Source: Hirsutella rhossiliensis
Taxonomy: Eukaryota; Ascomycota; Sordariomycetes; Hypocreales; Ophiocordycipitaceae
Reading direction: 5' to 3'
NCBI RefSeq assembly: GCF_020360975.1
Contig: NW_025408669.1
Coordinates: forward strand, 5,642,001-5,706,000
Length of the DNA: 64,000 nucleotides
Below are positions 32,870-46,179 of this stretch, in pieces. The notes under the pieces were generated by a model. It saw only the letters and a program-made list of their open reading frames with translations. It was not told the DNA's origin and did no database searches. Made by a program: the position numbers and the translations under genes. Within the stretch, counting starts at the first letter, position 1, and every line of letters begins with the position of its first letter.

Positions 32870-35800
32870 CTCCGCCCCTCCTTAAATAGATAAGAAGTAT
32901 TATAGCTATCTTAAAAGCAATTAAAAGCGCGATAGCTAGCAAAAAGGATAAGGTTCTCGCTATACTAAGGGAGCTATTTATAAGACTAGCTTTAACCCCT
33001 ATAACCTCTATAACGCTAGTTATAGCGGCGATACTACTAACGTAAAAGCCGCTCCCTTAGCCGACTTAGGATAGTAAGCTAGAGTCCTTTTACTTCTTCC
33101 TTAGCCGGCTATAGATAAAGTTTATAACTAACGAGAAATAGGGCTTAAATAGCTATCGCGATATAGCGTAGTATTTACTTCTCTATACGCTACTAAAGCC
33201 TTAGATATAGCGGATCTCTAGATTCTAGGATAAGGGCGGCCTTAAGGGTAAACGCGACTTATAAGACTTCTTCTAATACCTTATATATACGTTCGGCAAC
33301 GTATAGGAGCGGGAGAAGGCGTAAGATAGGCTATAGACCCTTAAGTAAAAAGACGGATAAACCTTTAGCGAATTCCTTCCTAATTTTAAAGAGACGCTCT
33401 TATAAGTAGTAGGGACTATAGTATAGGAAGATAGCGCGAAGCTTATATAGCTATAGAATTTAATTACGCTAGCCTTATAGGAGCTACTTATCCTTATAAT
33501 TATACCTACTAACTATAGTAAGTATATAAGCTAGTTAATAAAGGTAGCTTAGGGCTATAAATAAACGCTGCGTTTTTAGAAGCTCTATAAACGCACGCCG
33601 TATAGCGGCGATAGGATTACCGCCCCCCTATAAGATAAATAACCGGCTATCGATATAGATAGGGATACCTTAATATCGGCTACCTATATAGACCGGGCTA
33701 GACACGGTAAGAAGACGCTATCGACTACCCCCTATACCGCCCCGCCCTCTAAGTAGCGGGCGAAGTAAGTAATAAGCAAGGAAATTAAAAAGAGGAAGGC
33801 TAACGGCCGCTACCTATATTATAAAGTATCTATATACTTTATATTAAAATACCCCTTTCTTTTAGCTAAGCGGCATATAGTAGTTTAAGTAGCGAAGATA
33901 AAACCGCTCCTTACTTTAAACGATAAGGAGGACTCCGCCCCCTTAGGCCTAGAAGAAAAAGAGTAGCTTTAAAGTAAAGATAGGCTCTAAAGCCCTAATT
34001 ACTAGTACTAATAAAGGAGAAAGAGGAATTATCCGCTTATATAAAAGAGGAGCCTACTTTAATATAAGTTATAATTAATAACTCCTTACCCGTTACTACC
34101 CTTATAAACGAGGGCTATTAGTACTATACTATAGTTAACGAGGCGCTTATATAAAAGATATAAGTACTAGTAGAAAAGATTGCCTTAAGGCGAGTAAAAG
34201 GCGCCTTAAGCGCGATAGAGGGTATAGTAATTAAGGGTATTACGTAGCTAGCTATAAAGGACGACGGTTATTATAAGCTTATTATAGCCTATATAATCCC
34301 TTAACTAGAATTTCCTTTAATCTTTAGGAAACCTTAGTTATTATATATAGAGTTATACTTAGTTTTATATTAAAGGAAGCTATAGTTTAGGCCTACGTAA
34401 TAATAGGTCTACTATAACGATAGTTCTATAAGCATAGAACTAAGCGTATAAGCTTTATACTTAGTATAAGAAGTCCTTACCTTTATCTTTATAGGAACTA
34501 TATAATAGGTAAAGTAAGGGCAAGGCTAAGCAGCGGCTAATATAGCGGTCTATATAGTTAGCTTAGTAGATATCGATAAGGCCCTCTAAATAAAGAAGCT
34601 AAAGTCGCCCTTTAAGCTATAGTAGTAAATACTAAAGCGCTTTTACGACCTCTTACTATTATTTAAGTCCTAGGAAGTAAATAAGCTTAACCTATATAAG
34701 CTAAGGGTAAACTATAAGATCGTACTCTATATTAATAAGAAGGGGTAGGAACTACCTATATTATTTAGACCGCTATATAGTATATTATACGCGGAGCTAC
34801 TAGTACTAAAGAAAACGCTAAGGGACCTCTTAAATAAGGGTTTTATTTAAGTAAGTAGCTTTAAAGTAAGAGCGCTAGTCTTATTTATACGTAAACTAAG
34901 GGGCGGGATATAGTTCTATTATAACTATAAGGCTCTAAATATAATTATAAGGCTAGACCGCTACCCCTTACCCTTAATCTTAGATACGCTCTATAACCTT
35001 TCGAAATTAAAGTAGTTTACGAAGCTAGATATAAAATAGGCGTTCTATAAGGTATAGATCTTAGAGGGTAACGAGTAAAAGACAGCGTTCTATATATACT
35101 ATAGCTTATTTAAGTAGCTTATAACGCCTTTCGGCCTCTTAGGAGCGCTTACTACCTTCTAGTATTATATTAATAATATACTTTAAGACTTCCTCGATAA
35201 GTTCGCGTTTATATATATAGATAATATCCTTATTTATATAAGCGGCTCTTATAAAGACTATATATAGAAAGTATAAAGGGTCTTAAAGCGCCTTTAACTT
35301 TATAAGCTCTACCTTAACCTAGATAAGTACGAATTTAGGGTTAAGAGGGTTAAGTACCTAGGCTTTATTATCTATATAAGCGTAGGTATATAAGCGGATC
35401 CTATAAAGATCTAGGCGATCTAAGACTAAGCGGCCCTAACTATATAGATAAGCGTATAGAGCTTCCTTAGGTTCGCGAACTATTATAAGATATTTATTAA
35501 GGGCTTCTTTTATATTATAAGTCCCTTAAATAAGATTACTAAGAAATAGACCGCTTTTTATTAAGGGCCTATATAAGAAGGAGTGTTCTATACGCTTAAG
35601 GACCTATTCTTATAGGCCCTAGTATTACTCTAGTAAGATTTCGACCGGTCTATATTAGTTAAAGCGGACTATAGTAGCTAGGTACTTAAAGGAACGCTCT
35701 CTTAAGAGGTAAATAAGTAGAAGTAACTAATAGCGTTCTACTCTTATAAGCTAACCTTAGTAGAGCGGAATTATACTATTTACGATAAAGAGATACTAGC

Positions 35801-37800
35801 GATTATTAGCTACCTTAAGTAATAGTAAGTAGAGCTCTAGAGCTATAAGAGCTTTAAGGTTCTTATAGACTATAGGAATTATAAGTACTTTATAACTTAC
35901 TAGTACCTCTTAGAACGGTAAGCCCGCTAAATAGAGTATCTCTTACGCTTTAACTTCTTAATTAAGTACCGGCTAGGGCGGGACTTTATAGTCTTAGATA
36001 TACTTTCCTAGAGGGATTAAGGCCGGCTAATAGGAGTAGATATCGAGGCCCGGGATCTATAGCTTATCCTATAAGAAGCGCTACGGACTTATATAAGAGC
36101 TTCCTTAGTAGAGGAAGGCACGGCGCTAATAGATAAGCCTTTCCTTATACCTTTACCTTAGCCCGGTAAGAAGGGATAGACCGGCCTAGGGGCGTATACG
36201 GCGTGGGTGTTTTAAGATAAGGTCCTCTAGCGCTTATAGGATAGGATATCGTTTTTAGACTATACTTATAAGAGTATACGCCGCGCCGTTAAGTCTAGCG
36301 CTTAATACCTCGATTTAAAGCTAAAGCTAAAGGTATAAGTAGCTAACTATTATATCGACTTATAGGGGCATCTATATTAGCGGGGGAGATTATAGGTACC
36401 GGGCGCGCTATATACTATAGAAGCTAGGGAGAAGGATAGACCGCCGGAGCTAAACAAACGGAATAAGCTCTAAGGGAAGCTAGTCTAGCTTATTTATAAC
36501 TTTAGTATCGTAGGCTACCTAGGTAGGTAGGGCATAGTAGTAGGCCTTACGAGGGATTTTTACTAGCCCCTCTTATAGTACTATATTCGCCGCTTCCTTT
36601 ATAACTATAATATTTACGGCCGTATTAAGATTTAAAGGGCGTAGCTTAAGGGGCTACTTAAGTAGCTTTTAGTGCCTAACCGGTTCTATATATATATATA
36701 GATAGACTTTATAATAGACCTCCTACTTATAAAAGGCAGCAACCGCTATATATAGGTAATTAAGGACCGACTTAGTAAGTCTATAGTATTAAAGCTAATA
36801 CTATTTATAGATATAGAGTCTTACGTAGAGCGCTTCTTATAGTACTAGGCTTACTTATATAGCTAGCTAGCCTCTATTATAAGCGATAAGGGATTAAATT
36901 AAACTAGCTACTTTTAGTAATACCTATACTAGCTACTTTAAATTATATAGCTACTTAGTACGGTATATTACTTATAGACTAATAGAGGGCCTAAGAGGGT
37001 TAACTAAGAAGTATAGGCTTACTTATAGGCTATCGTAGCTTATAACTAAGTAAACTAAGACTATTAGCTCCCCGCGGCCTAACTTATACTAAATAATAGA
37101 CTATATACCTTTATTAAGATAGCCCCTTTCTTTATAATATATAGCTTTAAACTACCCTTATTAGTTCCTTTTACTATAGATATAGTAGTAGAGTAGTATA
37201 GTAATTTATTACTAGAGGGCTACGCCTCTATATTTATATAAAAGCTATAAGAGACTATAGATTATTATTAATCCGCGATAGCTACTATAGTATAAGATTA
37301 AAAGCGGCACGCTAATAAGACTAAGGCCTTAGTAGATAGGTTTATAGTAAGAGATAAGGTATAGCTAGACCTCTATAACTATAGGTCGGTATAGCTAAAA
37401 AAAAAGCTTAACTAGCTATACGCGAAGTTTATAATATAGAGGGTTATTAGCCTATAGGTTATAGAGCTTAATAGTCTCTTAATAAGGGTTTATAATAAGA
37501 TTAATATAGACCTTTTTTATAGAGCCTCTTCTAACCCGCTACCTAGATAAGAAGTAGCGGACGCTTAACCGCTTATAATTAAGGTAGAGGGAGAGGATAA
37601 GTTTAAGGTTAAAAAGATATAAGCCGCGCGCTAGAAAAAGGTTAGTAAGAGGAAACGCTAGGAGGTCCTTATTAAGTAGCGCGGGTATCTCGACCTTATA
37701 TAGGAACCTATATATAAGTTTATAGGAACTATAGCCTTCGATAAGTTTAAAGCTTTATTTAAAATAGTAAATAAGAATAATAAACTAATAGACTATTAAT
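32870..37800 (+). pseudogene. Gy1 copy C gag-pol, RIP-inactivated
   Basis: Aligns throughout with copy B. The reverse transcriptase box is near 35205-35235 (YIDNILIYISG). The chromodomain-like end is at about 37600-37780. More CG-to-TA change than in B, so more stops and an older or heavier mutation load. Confidence 0.88.
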
Positions 37801-37912
37801 AATAGCCTAGGCTAGGACTATAAAGTAAGTAAAGTAAAGTAAGTAGTTACGATAATATAAGCGTAATAATATAAGTAGAGATAAAAATAGCGTTTATTTT
37901 AAAGCGGAGCTC

Positions 37913-38945
37913 TTAGACTACTTAAACCTACTTCTTATTCTTATTATTATCCTTATCCTTATCTTTATCGTCCTCCTCTACCTTATTAGCGGCGGCGGCG
38001 CTCTTTAAGGCGCTTAGGCGGCCTTCTAAGCCCGCGAGCTAGTCGGCGGTAGCGGCGGCTCTAAGGGCTCCGGGAGCGGGGGGGGCCTAGCTAGTAGTAG
38101 TAGCGGGGGCGGCGGCGGTTATAGCTAAGGGGACCGCCGATAAGGCAACGGAGGCAGTATTCCTAGTACTAGGAGAGTTAGTAGCGGAAGTAGAAGAGCT
38201 AGAGGAGAGGAACTTACTTAAGGACGAGGCCCTAGCGCTTAAGGGCGCGGAGATTATAGTAAGCGGCGGCGGCGGCGGTAAGGCGCTTCTTAGTAGCCCC
38301 CTATACCTACCTATACGCGCTAGCCTTCTAAGCTAACGCTATAGTAAGTAAGATAAGAGGCGCCGCCTTATAAGCGCGGCTAGTATACGCGTACTAGTAA
38401 TAACTACCGCTATAGCGGCGCCTAACTTAGTTAGCGTAAGGGAGCTCTTATAATATATACTATATATAGGGGGCCGCGTAGGCGGCTTTAGCCTATACTT
38501 AGCGTTTATACTTTAAGAAGTTAGCGGAAAATAGCCACTACGCTCGCTAAGTAGCGGACTTATAGGGGTAGTAAAGGTAGAGGTAGGGGTAGAGGGGCCG
38601 GGCGTTATAGCCGGCGGTAGAGACGGCGTCGTTATATAGAAAGGCAATATAAGGGCGGCTAGCGTAGTAAAGGTAGAGGCGGCGGCGGTAGGCGCGGTCG
38701 CGGGGGCGCGGGTAGGAGTAGCGGTAGTAGCGGAGCTATCGTTAGCTATACTTAGTATAGCGTCGACGAACGACTCTATACGCTCTAAGAAGGAGGAAGT
38801 AAGGGAGGGGGAGGTAAATATATCTATCGCGGAAGTTAGTATTATAGATTATAGCCTCTTACTTTATAAGGCGGAGAACTTACTAGTTAAAGTTATTATT
38901 ATTAAGGCTATTATTACTATTATAGCTACTATTATAAGTATACGT
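37913..38945 (-). pseudogene. Antisense ORF of Gy1 copy C
   Basis: Same frame and protein as in copy B, including the LAGLEGRLSAL coil followed by a Lys/Asp/Asn tail. Length differences from copy A in the C-terminal half are multiples of three, as expected for a coding frame. Product unknown. Confidence 0.58.
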
Positions 38946-39383
38946 TAATAAAGCGGCCTATATAGCTAGGAATAAACTAACGCTTTAGATAAAGCGGAAC
39001 TTACTTATTATAGCTATTACTATAGTTAAAGAAAAAGGAGAAGGAAAGGAAGGAGGAAGGGGGGGATACTGCCTTTTATACCCTTAGGTAGAAGAGGCTA
39101 CCTAAGGCTAAGAGGACGGGCAACCTAAGGCTTACGTAGGTCTAGGCCGGCCGCTAGCTACTTAGGGGCGTATATAATATATCGCGCCCTTATTTAAACG
39201 GCTAGCCGGCCGATAAGTATAAAGCTTAGTTCTAGCTACCTAAGCTAATAAGCGTAGGGATAATAGGGCTAGTAAGGCTAGTATAATTAATAAGAAAGGG
39301 TAGGGTAAAGCTAGCGGTATAGGCCTAATAGTATAGAAGCCGTTAATTAAGTAACGCCGCGCTACGCTTAAGGGAGGGTATTA

Positions 39384-39569
39384 TATAAGAGTCTTTAACT
39401 ATTATAGGTTATAAGCTTAAGCTATAGCTTAAGCTATATAGTTACGTATAAAGGGCCGGATCCTATATATATATATATAAGCTAGTCGCGTATAAGAGAG
39501 CTTTATATAGCTTATTAATATTATCCTATAAATAGCACCTATACTTACGCCTCTACCTACTTTATAATA
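39384..39569 (+). repeat. Gy1 LTR 3 (186 bp)
   Basis: 3' LTR of copy C, preceded by polypurine AAGGGAGGG. Gy3 pol sequence follows at 39570. Confidence 0.92.
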
Positions 39570-41840
39570 AGGGAGTATAAAGCTAAACCTTACTAAAAGG
39601 GCAGCGTTTTAGGCTTTTAAGGATGCTTTTTAAGGAGCCTTACTCCTTTAATATTACGATCTAAAAAGACGTATTTATATTAAAATAGATATATTATAAT
39701 TCGCGATAGTAAGGATTATCTCTTAACCTAATAATAAAGAGCGTTACTATTTAATTATATTTTAGTTAAGGAAGTTTACTAAAGCTAAACTTAATTATAG
39801 TATTTTAGACTAAGAACTCTTTACTATTATTAAGTTATTTAAATACTAGCGATATTATATCGAAGGGGTAGTATATAAAGTAGAGGTATTATTAAACTAC
39901 TATAACCTTTAAACGTTTATATACTAGACCTCCTTAAATAGGAGGTAAGTAAGATAGTATATATATTTAGTACTATTTAACTTTATAATTAAGTATTATA
40001 TAGGTAAATCTAACTTAGCGGACGCGCTATCGAGAATGCTTAGATATAAGGGCGAGAAGCCCCTATCTATAGAACTATTACTAAATCTATAAGCGAAACT
40101 AACTACTATTAATACTATATCTATATAAAGAAATAATAAGGCGTTTTTATAAGTAAAGAGATACTTAACCTTAAGTTAATATAAGCGTAGTAAAGTGCCT
40201 TTATATAAGGAAAATATATAAGCTTATCTATAGCGAAACTATAATAATTTAGGCGTAAGACCTAAACGATTAGCTAATTAGGCTAAAGAGAGAGCTAGTT
40301 ATAAATAGTTACTCTTAAGGAAGACTGCTAAAGAAGCGGCCTACTATATAAAGGTTTATATAGTAAAAGTTCTAGAACCGTTACTAGAGTTACTAAAATA
40401 TACTTAATCGGTTAATATAGCGATTAGTAGGCTAAAGGAGACTAAAGACTTCTTAAAAGGGAAGGGTTTTTAGTTAATACGCTTAGATAGACTACTACTA
40501 TAGAAGGGTTATATTATAGTGCTTTTAGAGGCAGCCTTATAGTAAGAGCTAATATAGCTTTTTTATAATAATCTATTAGTAAGATACTTTAGCTCTTAAT
40601 ATACTAGCGAACTACTAGTAAGGAACTTCTATTAAGATAGAATAATAAAAGATATAAATAAATATATTTAGTTATACTTAGTATATTAAGGTATAGTATC
40701 TAAGAGGCATCGCCCTTATAGTACTATATAATTATTATTATATCCTATATAACTATAGGAAGAATTATTAATAGACTTTACTATAGGTCTACCTAAAGTA
40801 TAGTATAATAAATAAGATATTAATACGATCTTAGTAATTATAGACCGATATACTAAGTATTGCCTTTTCTTTTCTATCTCTAAGATAATAATAGCTCTAG
40901 AGCTAGTAGAATTATTCTATTACTAAGTTAAATTAGTATATAGACCTTTAAAAGGTATTATCTTAGATAGAGGGTCCTTATTTATAAGTAAGTTTTAGTT
41001 AAATCTTTATTTTATCTTATAAGTAAAACGTAGGCTATTAATAGTATTTTCCCTATAAACTAATAAGTAAACGGAATAAATAAACTAAGCTATATAGTAC
41101 TACTTAAGATACTTTACTAACTTAGAATAAACTAACTAAGCGTTACTCTTATATATTACTTAATTTATATATAATAATATAAAGAACGCGATAACTAGGT
41201 TATTACTTAATAAAGTATTAATAGGTTACTAACTAAACTTCTATATTAATATTAAGGACGATATTATTTAAAGGGGGGTACTTAAAGTAAGAGTAAGAGT
41301 TACTAGGCTATAAGAGCTATAAAAGAGGCTTAAGGAATACTAAAGAAAGGCTATTAAATTATAAGCGAAATACTACGATTTAAGGCACTAACCGCTTATA
41401 CTAAAAGTAAGAGACCTTATAGTATTATCGATAAAGAATTTACGCCTTAAGGATAAAAAAAGAAAACTCTTACCTAAGTATATTAGACCGTTTTAGGTCT
41501 TATAAGCTATTAGAAAGTAAGTATATTATCTTATACTCCCTAAGAAGTACTTACGCCTCTATAACGGTTTTTATATTAGTCTCTTAGAGCTATAAAAAGA
41601 GCGAAAAGGCACTTATAAAGATAGCGAAACCCTATTAATACTAAACTTAAAGGATAATAAAGGCGAATAGGAAGTCTAAGAGATTAAAGACTAAAAGAGA
41701 TCTAAGGGCGATACCTTTTTCCTTATTAAATAAAAAGGATAGCTAGCTAAGTATAACTAATAGGTTAATACTAAAGATATAGCGAATAGCTAAGACCTTA
41801 TTAAAGAATATACTGCTCGCTTAACTAAGAAAAAGAGGTA
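39570..41840 (+). pseudogene. Gy3 chromovirus pol, 5'-truncated: RNase H, integrase, chromodomain
   Basis: Starts inside reverse transcriptase/RNase H right after Gy1 LTR 3. RNase H runs about 39600-40080. The integrase core at about 40760-41000 has IDFTIGLPK and IIDRYTKYCLFFSISK, the usual gypsy integrase sequence around the first catalytic Asp. A chromodomain lies at about 41670-41810 (DTFFLIK-KG-LAKYN). Gag, protease and most of the reverse transcriptase are missing. Stops are of the RIP type. Confidence 0.85.
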
Positions 41841-42149
41841 TAAGACTAAGTAAGGTAAGGAAACCTACTAGTATAAGGAGACGCTATTAAATCGGTAATA
41901 AATCCCTACTAAATTACTACTAACTTATTAATATATTAGTACGCTTAAATATCTTATAACTATATATAATATAGTAAAATAAGAGAATAAGGGAAAACTA
42001 TCTATATTACTTATTAAATATTATTAAGGAAAATAAAACTAAACTATAACTCTATTAAGAACCTAATAATAAAGGAGAGAAGGATAGTTATAGCTAAATA
42101 AAAGAAAGATAAGACCTATCTATTACTTCCGACTACCTCTCTTTTTTAC
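41841..42149 (+). other. Gy3 region between chromodomain and minus-strand gene
   Basis: AT-rich, RIP-mutated. No coding signal recognised on either strand. Confidence 0.4.
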
Positions 42150-43800
42150 TAAGGTAGCAGGAACTAACTAAGGCGCCCCCTCCGCTATACTAAATACCTC
42201 CGGAAATACTAAAACTACCCTGTCCTTTACTCCTTCCTTATCCTCTACGTCGAGACCTATCTCTATTAGTATAGTACTTACCTTAGCCTTAGTAAATAGT
42301 AAGGTATATTACTATAAAGTATAGCTTATATTACTATCGATAAAGCAAAGTTTTAACTAAGATTCCTAGGCTTAGTACTCTAGGCTTATATAAGCGATAT
42401 CGAATAAAGGCGCGGGGTTAAGGCGAATAATAAGCTCGCGGCGCTTATTAATTAACGTATAGTAGTCGGCACGCTCGACTTAGTATATCGTTAGGCGGTC
42501 GCTAATAAAAAGGTTAGATAAAACTTATAATAGTAAACTTTTATATACCTATAGTCTTAAAGGACTTATAATAGGCTATCTTAGTAGCGTCGAAAGCCTT
42601 AGCTAAATACTATACTATAATAGCGAGATAGCGCTAATTAGCCTCCTTAAAAATAAGTACGCTTACGTCTAAGCTATCGTCCTCGGTATCCTTATTATTA
42701 GTCTTTAGCTTATTAAGCTCGTATAGGTGCTTAACGATAGCGACTATATTAGCTTAGTTACTAGATATAAGAGTAGCGGCCTTAAGAAAGATTAGCTTAT
42801 TAATTATAATATTTAAAGTTAAGGGGAAACTTACCTAATTATAGGTCGCGGTATATCTATAGTACTACTTATAATACGTTAAGGAAACCCCTAAGAAAAT
42901 ATAGCTAATTAAGAGTACCTTAATAGGTTTAAGCTCGGTCGTACTATACTCCTTAACGACCGTCTTAAAATAATATATATACTAGAGCTTACGAGGGATA
43001 ACCTTATAGGCCTTAACCGGGCGGGCTTTAGCCTTAGATTAGGTGCGCTTCTTTATAGGAGCGCGACCGCCTTATACCGCCGCCTAGGTGCCCTTATCTC
43101 TAGCGCCGCCGTTCTTAGGTTTATTAGTAGGAGGAGTTAGATCACGGCCGTCTTTATTATTACTATTATTATTATCTTAGCCCTTATTTAGCTAGGTATT
43201 AGGATCGTTTTAGCCCTTATTCGGCTAGGCCTTATTATTAATATTAGCTTACTTATTTTAAGGAGCGGCCTAGGCGACGATCTCTTATTAGCTAAAGCCG
43301 CCCTATTAAGATAAAGTAGCTAGGTTATTAGCACTTACCTAAGAGCGCCTAGGTACGATCTCCTCGCTAGTATTAATATCGCTAATAAGGGTAATAAACT
43401 TATAAGTTTCCTAGCCTATAAAGGTAGGCTTATTAGTAGTTAGAGTTAAGGTATTTAGCGGGGTAATAAGGGTATAACCCTCGCTAATATTAGGTCTTAA
43501 ACTAAAAGTCTCCTAAGACTAAGATTCCCCTATACCTTTCTTAGCTTTCTTTACTAAGGGGGAACTAATATCGCTATAAGACTTCTAAGCTAATCGCTTA
43601 TACTTTAAGGGTAAACCCGCTACTACTTACTCTTATATATAGCGTAGGAAATCGGCATTATAGTTCTTTATCTTCTTTAGCGTAAAAGGTATTATCGTTA
43701 ATAAATTTTCGATAAAAAGTAATATAAAAAGGTATAAGGGATTAATAAAAAAAGGTATAAAACTCTATAGTAATCGTAAGCGGAAGAGTTAAAGAAGAAA
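42150..43800 (-). pseudogene. Unknown protein, antisense to Gy3 (about 540 codons), RIP-inactivated
   Basis: One minus-strand frame from about 43800 to 42150 whose stops are nearly all TAA/TAG in place of Gln. N-terminal part: YNADFLRYI and a Lys-rich VKKAKKG. Middle: Gln/Asn-rich with several NKG/NNN runs and basic IKKRT. Then a well-ordered hydrophobic/aromatic region (43000-42620: YIYYFKTVVKEYSTTELKPI, LYELNKLK) with an acidic DTEDD. C-terminus: Gly/Arg-rich (DRSRRRGQGR). I do not recognise the family. It lies between the Gy3 chromodomain and a polypurine tract at 44059-44070. It may be an antisense gene of Gy3, or the Gag-like gene of a separate element in opposite orientation. Confidence 0.5.
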
Positions 43801-44439
43801 AGAAAATAAAAAAAGTAGGAGATATATATATACGCTCTTTATATTATAGTTACGCGGCTAATATATAAGCGATACTATAATAGTTACTTAGCGGTAACCG
43901 CTAGTATAATAACTATTAACGTTATAGAGTATAAACTAATATATACTTATATAGGTATATACGAGCGATATATAATTAAAACTACCTCTCTTTTTAACTA
44001 AATATATATAATATAGCGAAAGTAATATATATTAAAGATATAGCTAAGATATTTATATAGGAGGGGAGATAATTATAAAAGCGCTACTAAGAGGTATAAG
44101 CTAATAAGGTACTTAGGTATATAGTACTAATATATTAGTAGGGTATTAGTAGGGAATTATACCTACCCTACTTATATATTATAGACCTCTTACTACTCCG
44201 ACTAAAGAGAAAGAATCCCTTTTTTAGTAAGCTTTAGTCTTAAGATAAGGAGAATATAATATATATAGTATAGTACCTCTAGCTATCTTTACTACCTAAC
44301 TAATCGTACCGTAATATATATTCCCTTATAAGTATTCTAAGGATAATACTTTAAATATACCTTAAAGGTACCTAACTAAAGAGAGAGGTATATAAATACT
44401 ATTAAAAGCTTAGCTAAGAGTAAGAGAAATACCTCTAAG
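43801..44439. other. Possible end of Gy3 (polypurine tract) and left part of a Fot1 element
   Basis: A purine tract AGGAGGGGAGAT at 44059-44070 resembles the one before the Gy2 3' LTR (GGAGGGGAGACAT), so Gy3's 3' LTR may start near 44072. The Fot1 element must begin somewhere before 44440, but I could not find its inverted repeat. No other gene seen. Confidence 0.35.
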
Positions 44440-45332
44440 AATAGGTTCTTACTAAAGCCGCCCTTAGGCTCCCCTTAATATATCTCTAGCTAAGGGAATT
44501 CGCCGGCTATATTATTATAGCTATAGGCGATACCCGCCTACTTAGAAAATACTAGGTAGTAGGCTTTTTAGCCCGAAATCTAAAGGTTAGTACGATTAAA
44601 AGTAAAGCTCTCGATTCTACTTATATTAATAGCGCTTCTATAGCCTAGATTAAGGAGTAGTTTTAGTTACTTAAGCTCTTAGCTTTATAGGCTATTCCCT
44701 TAAAATCACGCTTTAATATAAATAAGATAGGTATCCTTAAAGGCCTTAGCTATAACGGCCTTATACTAAGGAGCTTAAAGAAGAAGGAGACGCTTAAGAA
44801 GCGGCTTAGGTTACGTTATTAAACTATAATAGTAAAATACGTCTCTACTACTAGCCGGGCCTTAACCCTTCTTATAATCTTTAAAGGTTAGGACCTTTAA
44901 TACTAATAGTTCCTTAAAAAACTTAACTTTCTAAAAGATTAGGACTTTATAGCCTCTTTAAAGGGCTAGATAAGTAGCTTTATTGCGATTTAATAGCTTA
45001 AGTAGGTCTTTATCCTATAAATAAAAAGCTAGCTATAAAGCAACGTCCTCTTAATTATAGATAGCTATAGAAGCTATTAGACTAATAATTTTATATATAA
45101 ATACTTCCTATATAGTATATATTTCCTTTTCCTACCTTTATATACCTTATACGTTCTTTAACCTCTTAACATCTTAACCTTTTCGCGGATTAAAGCTACC
45201 TATTAATATTAACTCTAAAAAATCGCTTCTCTTAATAATATAGTACTAATTAGTAAGGCACTTTTCCTTCGCTATTATTATTAGGCCTAGTAGGCCGGCC
45301 TAACTAAGAAAAATATTAAAGGAGGGTAGTAA
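44440..45332 (+). pseudogene. Fot1/pogo transposase, part 1 (split by Gy2)
   Basis: Plus-strand, RIP-mutated. A DNA-binding domain end precedes the DDE domain, with NINKIGILKGL (from the DExGF-type motif), a PL-x-IFKG-like segment, LLIIDSYRSY (from LLIIDGHxSH, second catalytic Asp) and NIYFLFLPLYTLYVL-type sequence. It continues to KNIKGG at the insertion point. The frame resumes at 59705 after Gy2 and its AGTAA duplication. Confidence 0.82.
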
Positions 45333-45802
45333 TATTACGACTATAGTTAGCGGGCCGTAAGAGAGCTAGCTACGTTTATATAATAAGGCGGCTCGGAATA
45401 ATAGTTAGGATAAGAAGTTACTTAGGCTTAGCTTACCTAGAGCGTACGTAAGCTAAATAAGCCTTATATAGATAGATTACTACTTAAGAGTATAGCTTAT
45501 AAGTAAGCTATAGTAAGCTATAAAGGGGATTACGGCTAGGACCGTAATATAAGGACAGTCTCTATAGGTATATATAGCTACCTACTTTTACTCCTTTAGA
45601 TAGATAGCTCTCTAGCTTTTAATATAGATCTTTATTACGATTCTATCTTTAATTCTAATTACTTAGTTATAGTTTACGGTCTACGACCTCTAACTTATTA
45701 CTAACGTAATATACTTATTATTACTTAGACCACGCCCTATTATATCTACTAATATAAACCCCTTAATAGGTTTATCCCTTAGGAATAATACCGGTCGTTA
45801 TA
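45333..45802 (+). repeat. Gy2 5' LTR (470 bp)
   Basis: Begins TATTACGACTATAG and ends GTTATA. Matches 59230-59699 with scattered C/T and A/G differences. I could not identify the primer site after it. Confidence 0.93.
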
Positions 45803-46179
45803 TATTAAAAGCTCTTATTTAGTATAATACCGCGTTACTTTAAGTAATATCGTAACTATTAATATACCTATATAGTAAGCTAGATTAACTAACTCTAGAG
45901 CTACTATATTGCCTTAGGATATAATACGCGAGATTATTACCCTTTAATATAAGGTATAGTTACTTAGGAATAAAGGAGGTAATAGATAAGTTAAGGACCT
46001 TAGAAAAGTAGTTAAACTAAAATAGCTAGGACTATTTAATAGTACTTATAGTACGCTTTAAGACTTTCTTACCTAACTTAAGGCCTACTACTAGTTTTAC
46101 CCTACTAAACTCTTAGACCTAGTTAAAAAGGTACTCTACGTAGGAAATTATTTATTTAGAACGGTACTCGCTTAGTTTA

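Larger units (their letters stand above)
25907..39569 (+). mobile_element. Tandem pair of Gy1 chromoviruses (copies B and C) sharing the middle LTR
   Basis: Order LTR (25907-26092), internal B, LTR (32664-32849), internal C, LTR (39384-39569); all three LTRs are exactly 186 bp. Internal regions align along their length, and C has more mutations. The 5 bp left of the pair (CTAAG) and right of it (AGGGA) differ. The left flank is CoF2 and the right flank is the pol gene of Gy3, so this is not one simple insertion. Confidence 0.93.

Noticed and set aside
25907..39569. One very large retrotransposon with three LTRs
   Set aside because: The two internal regions are full copies of each other, so it is two elements sharing an LTR.
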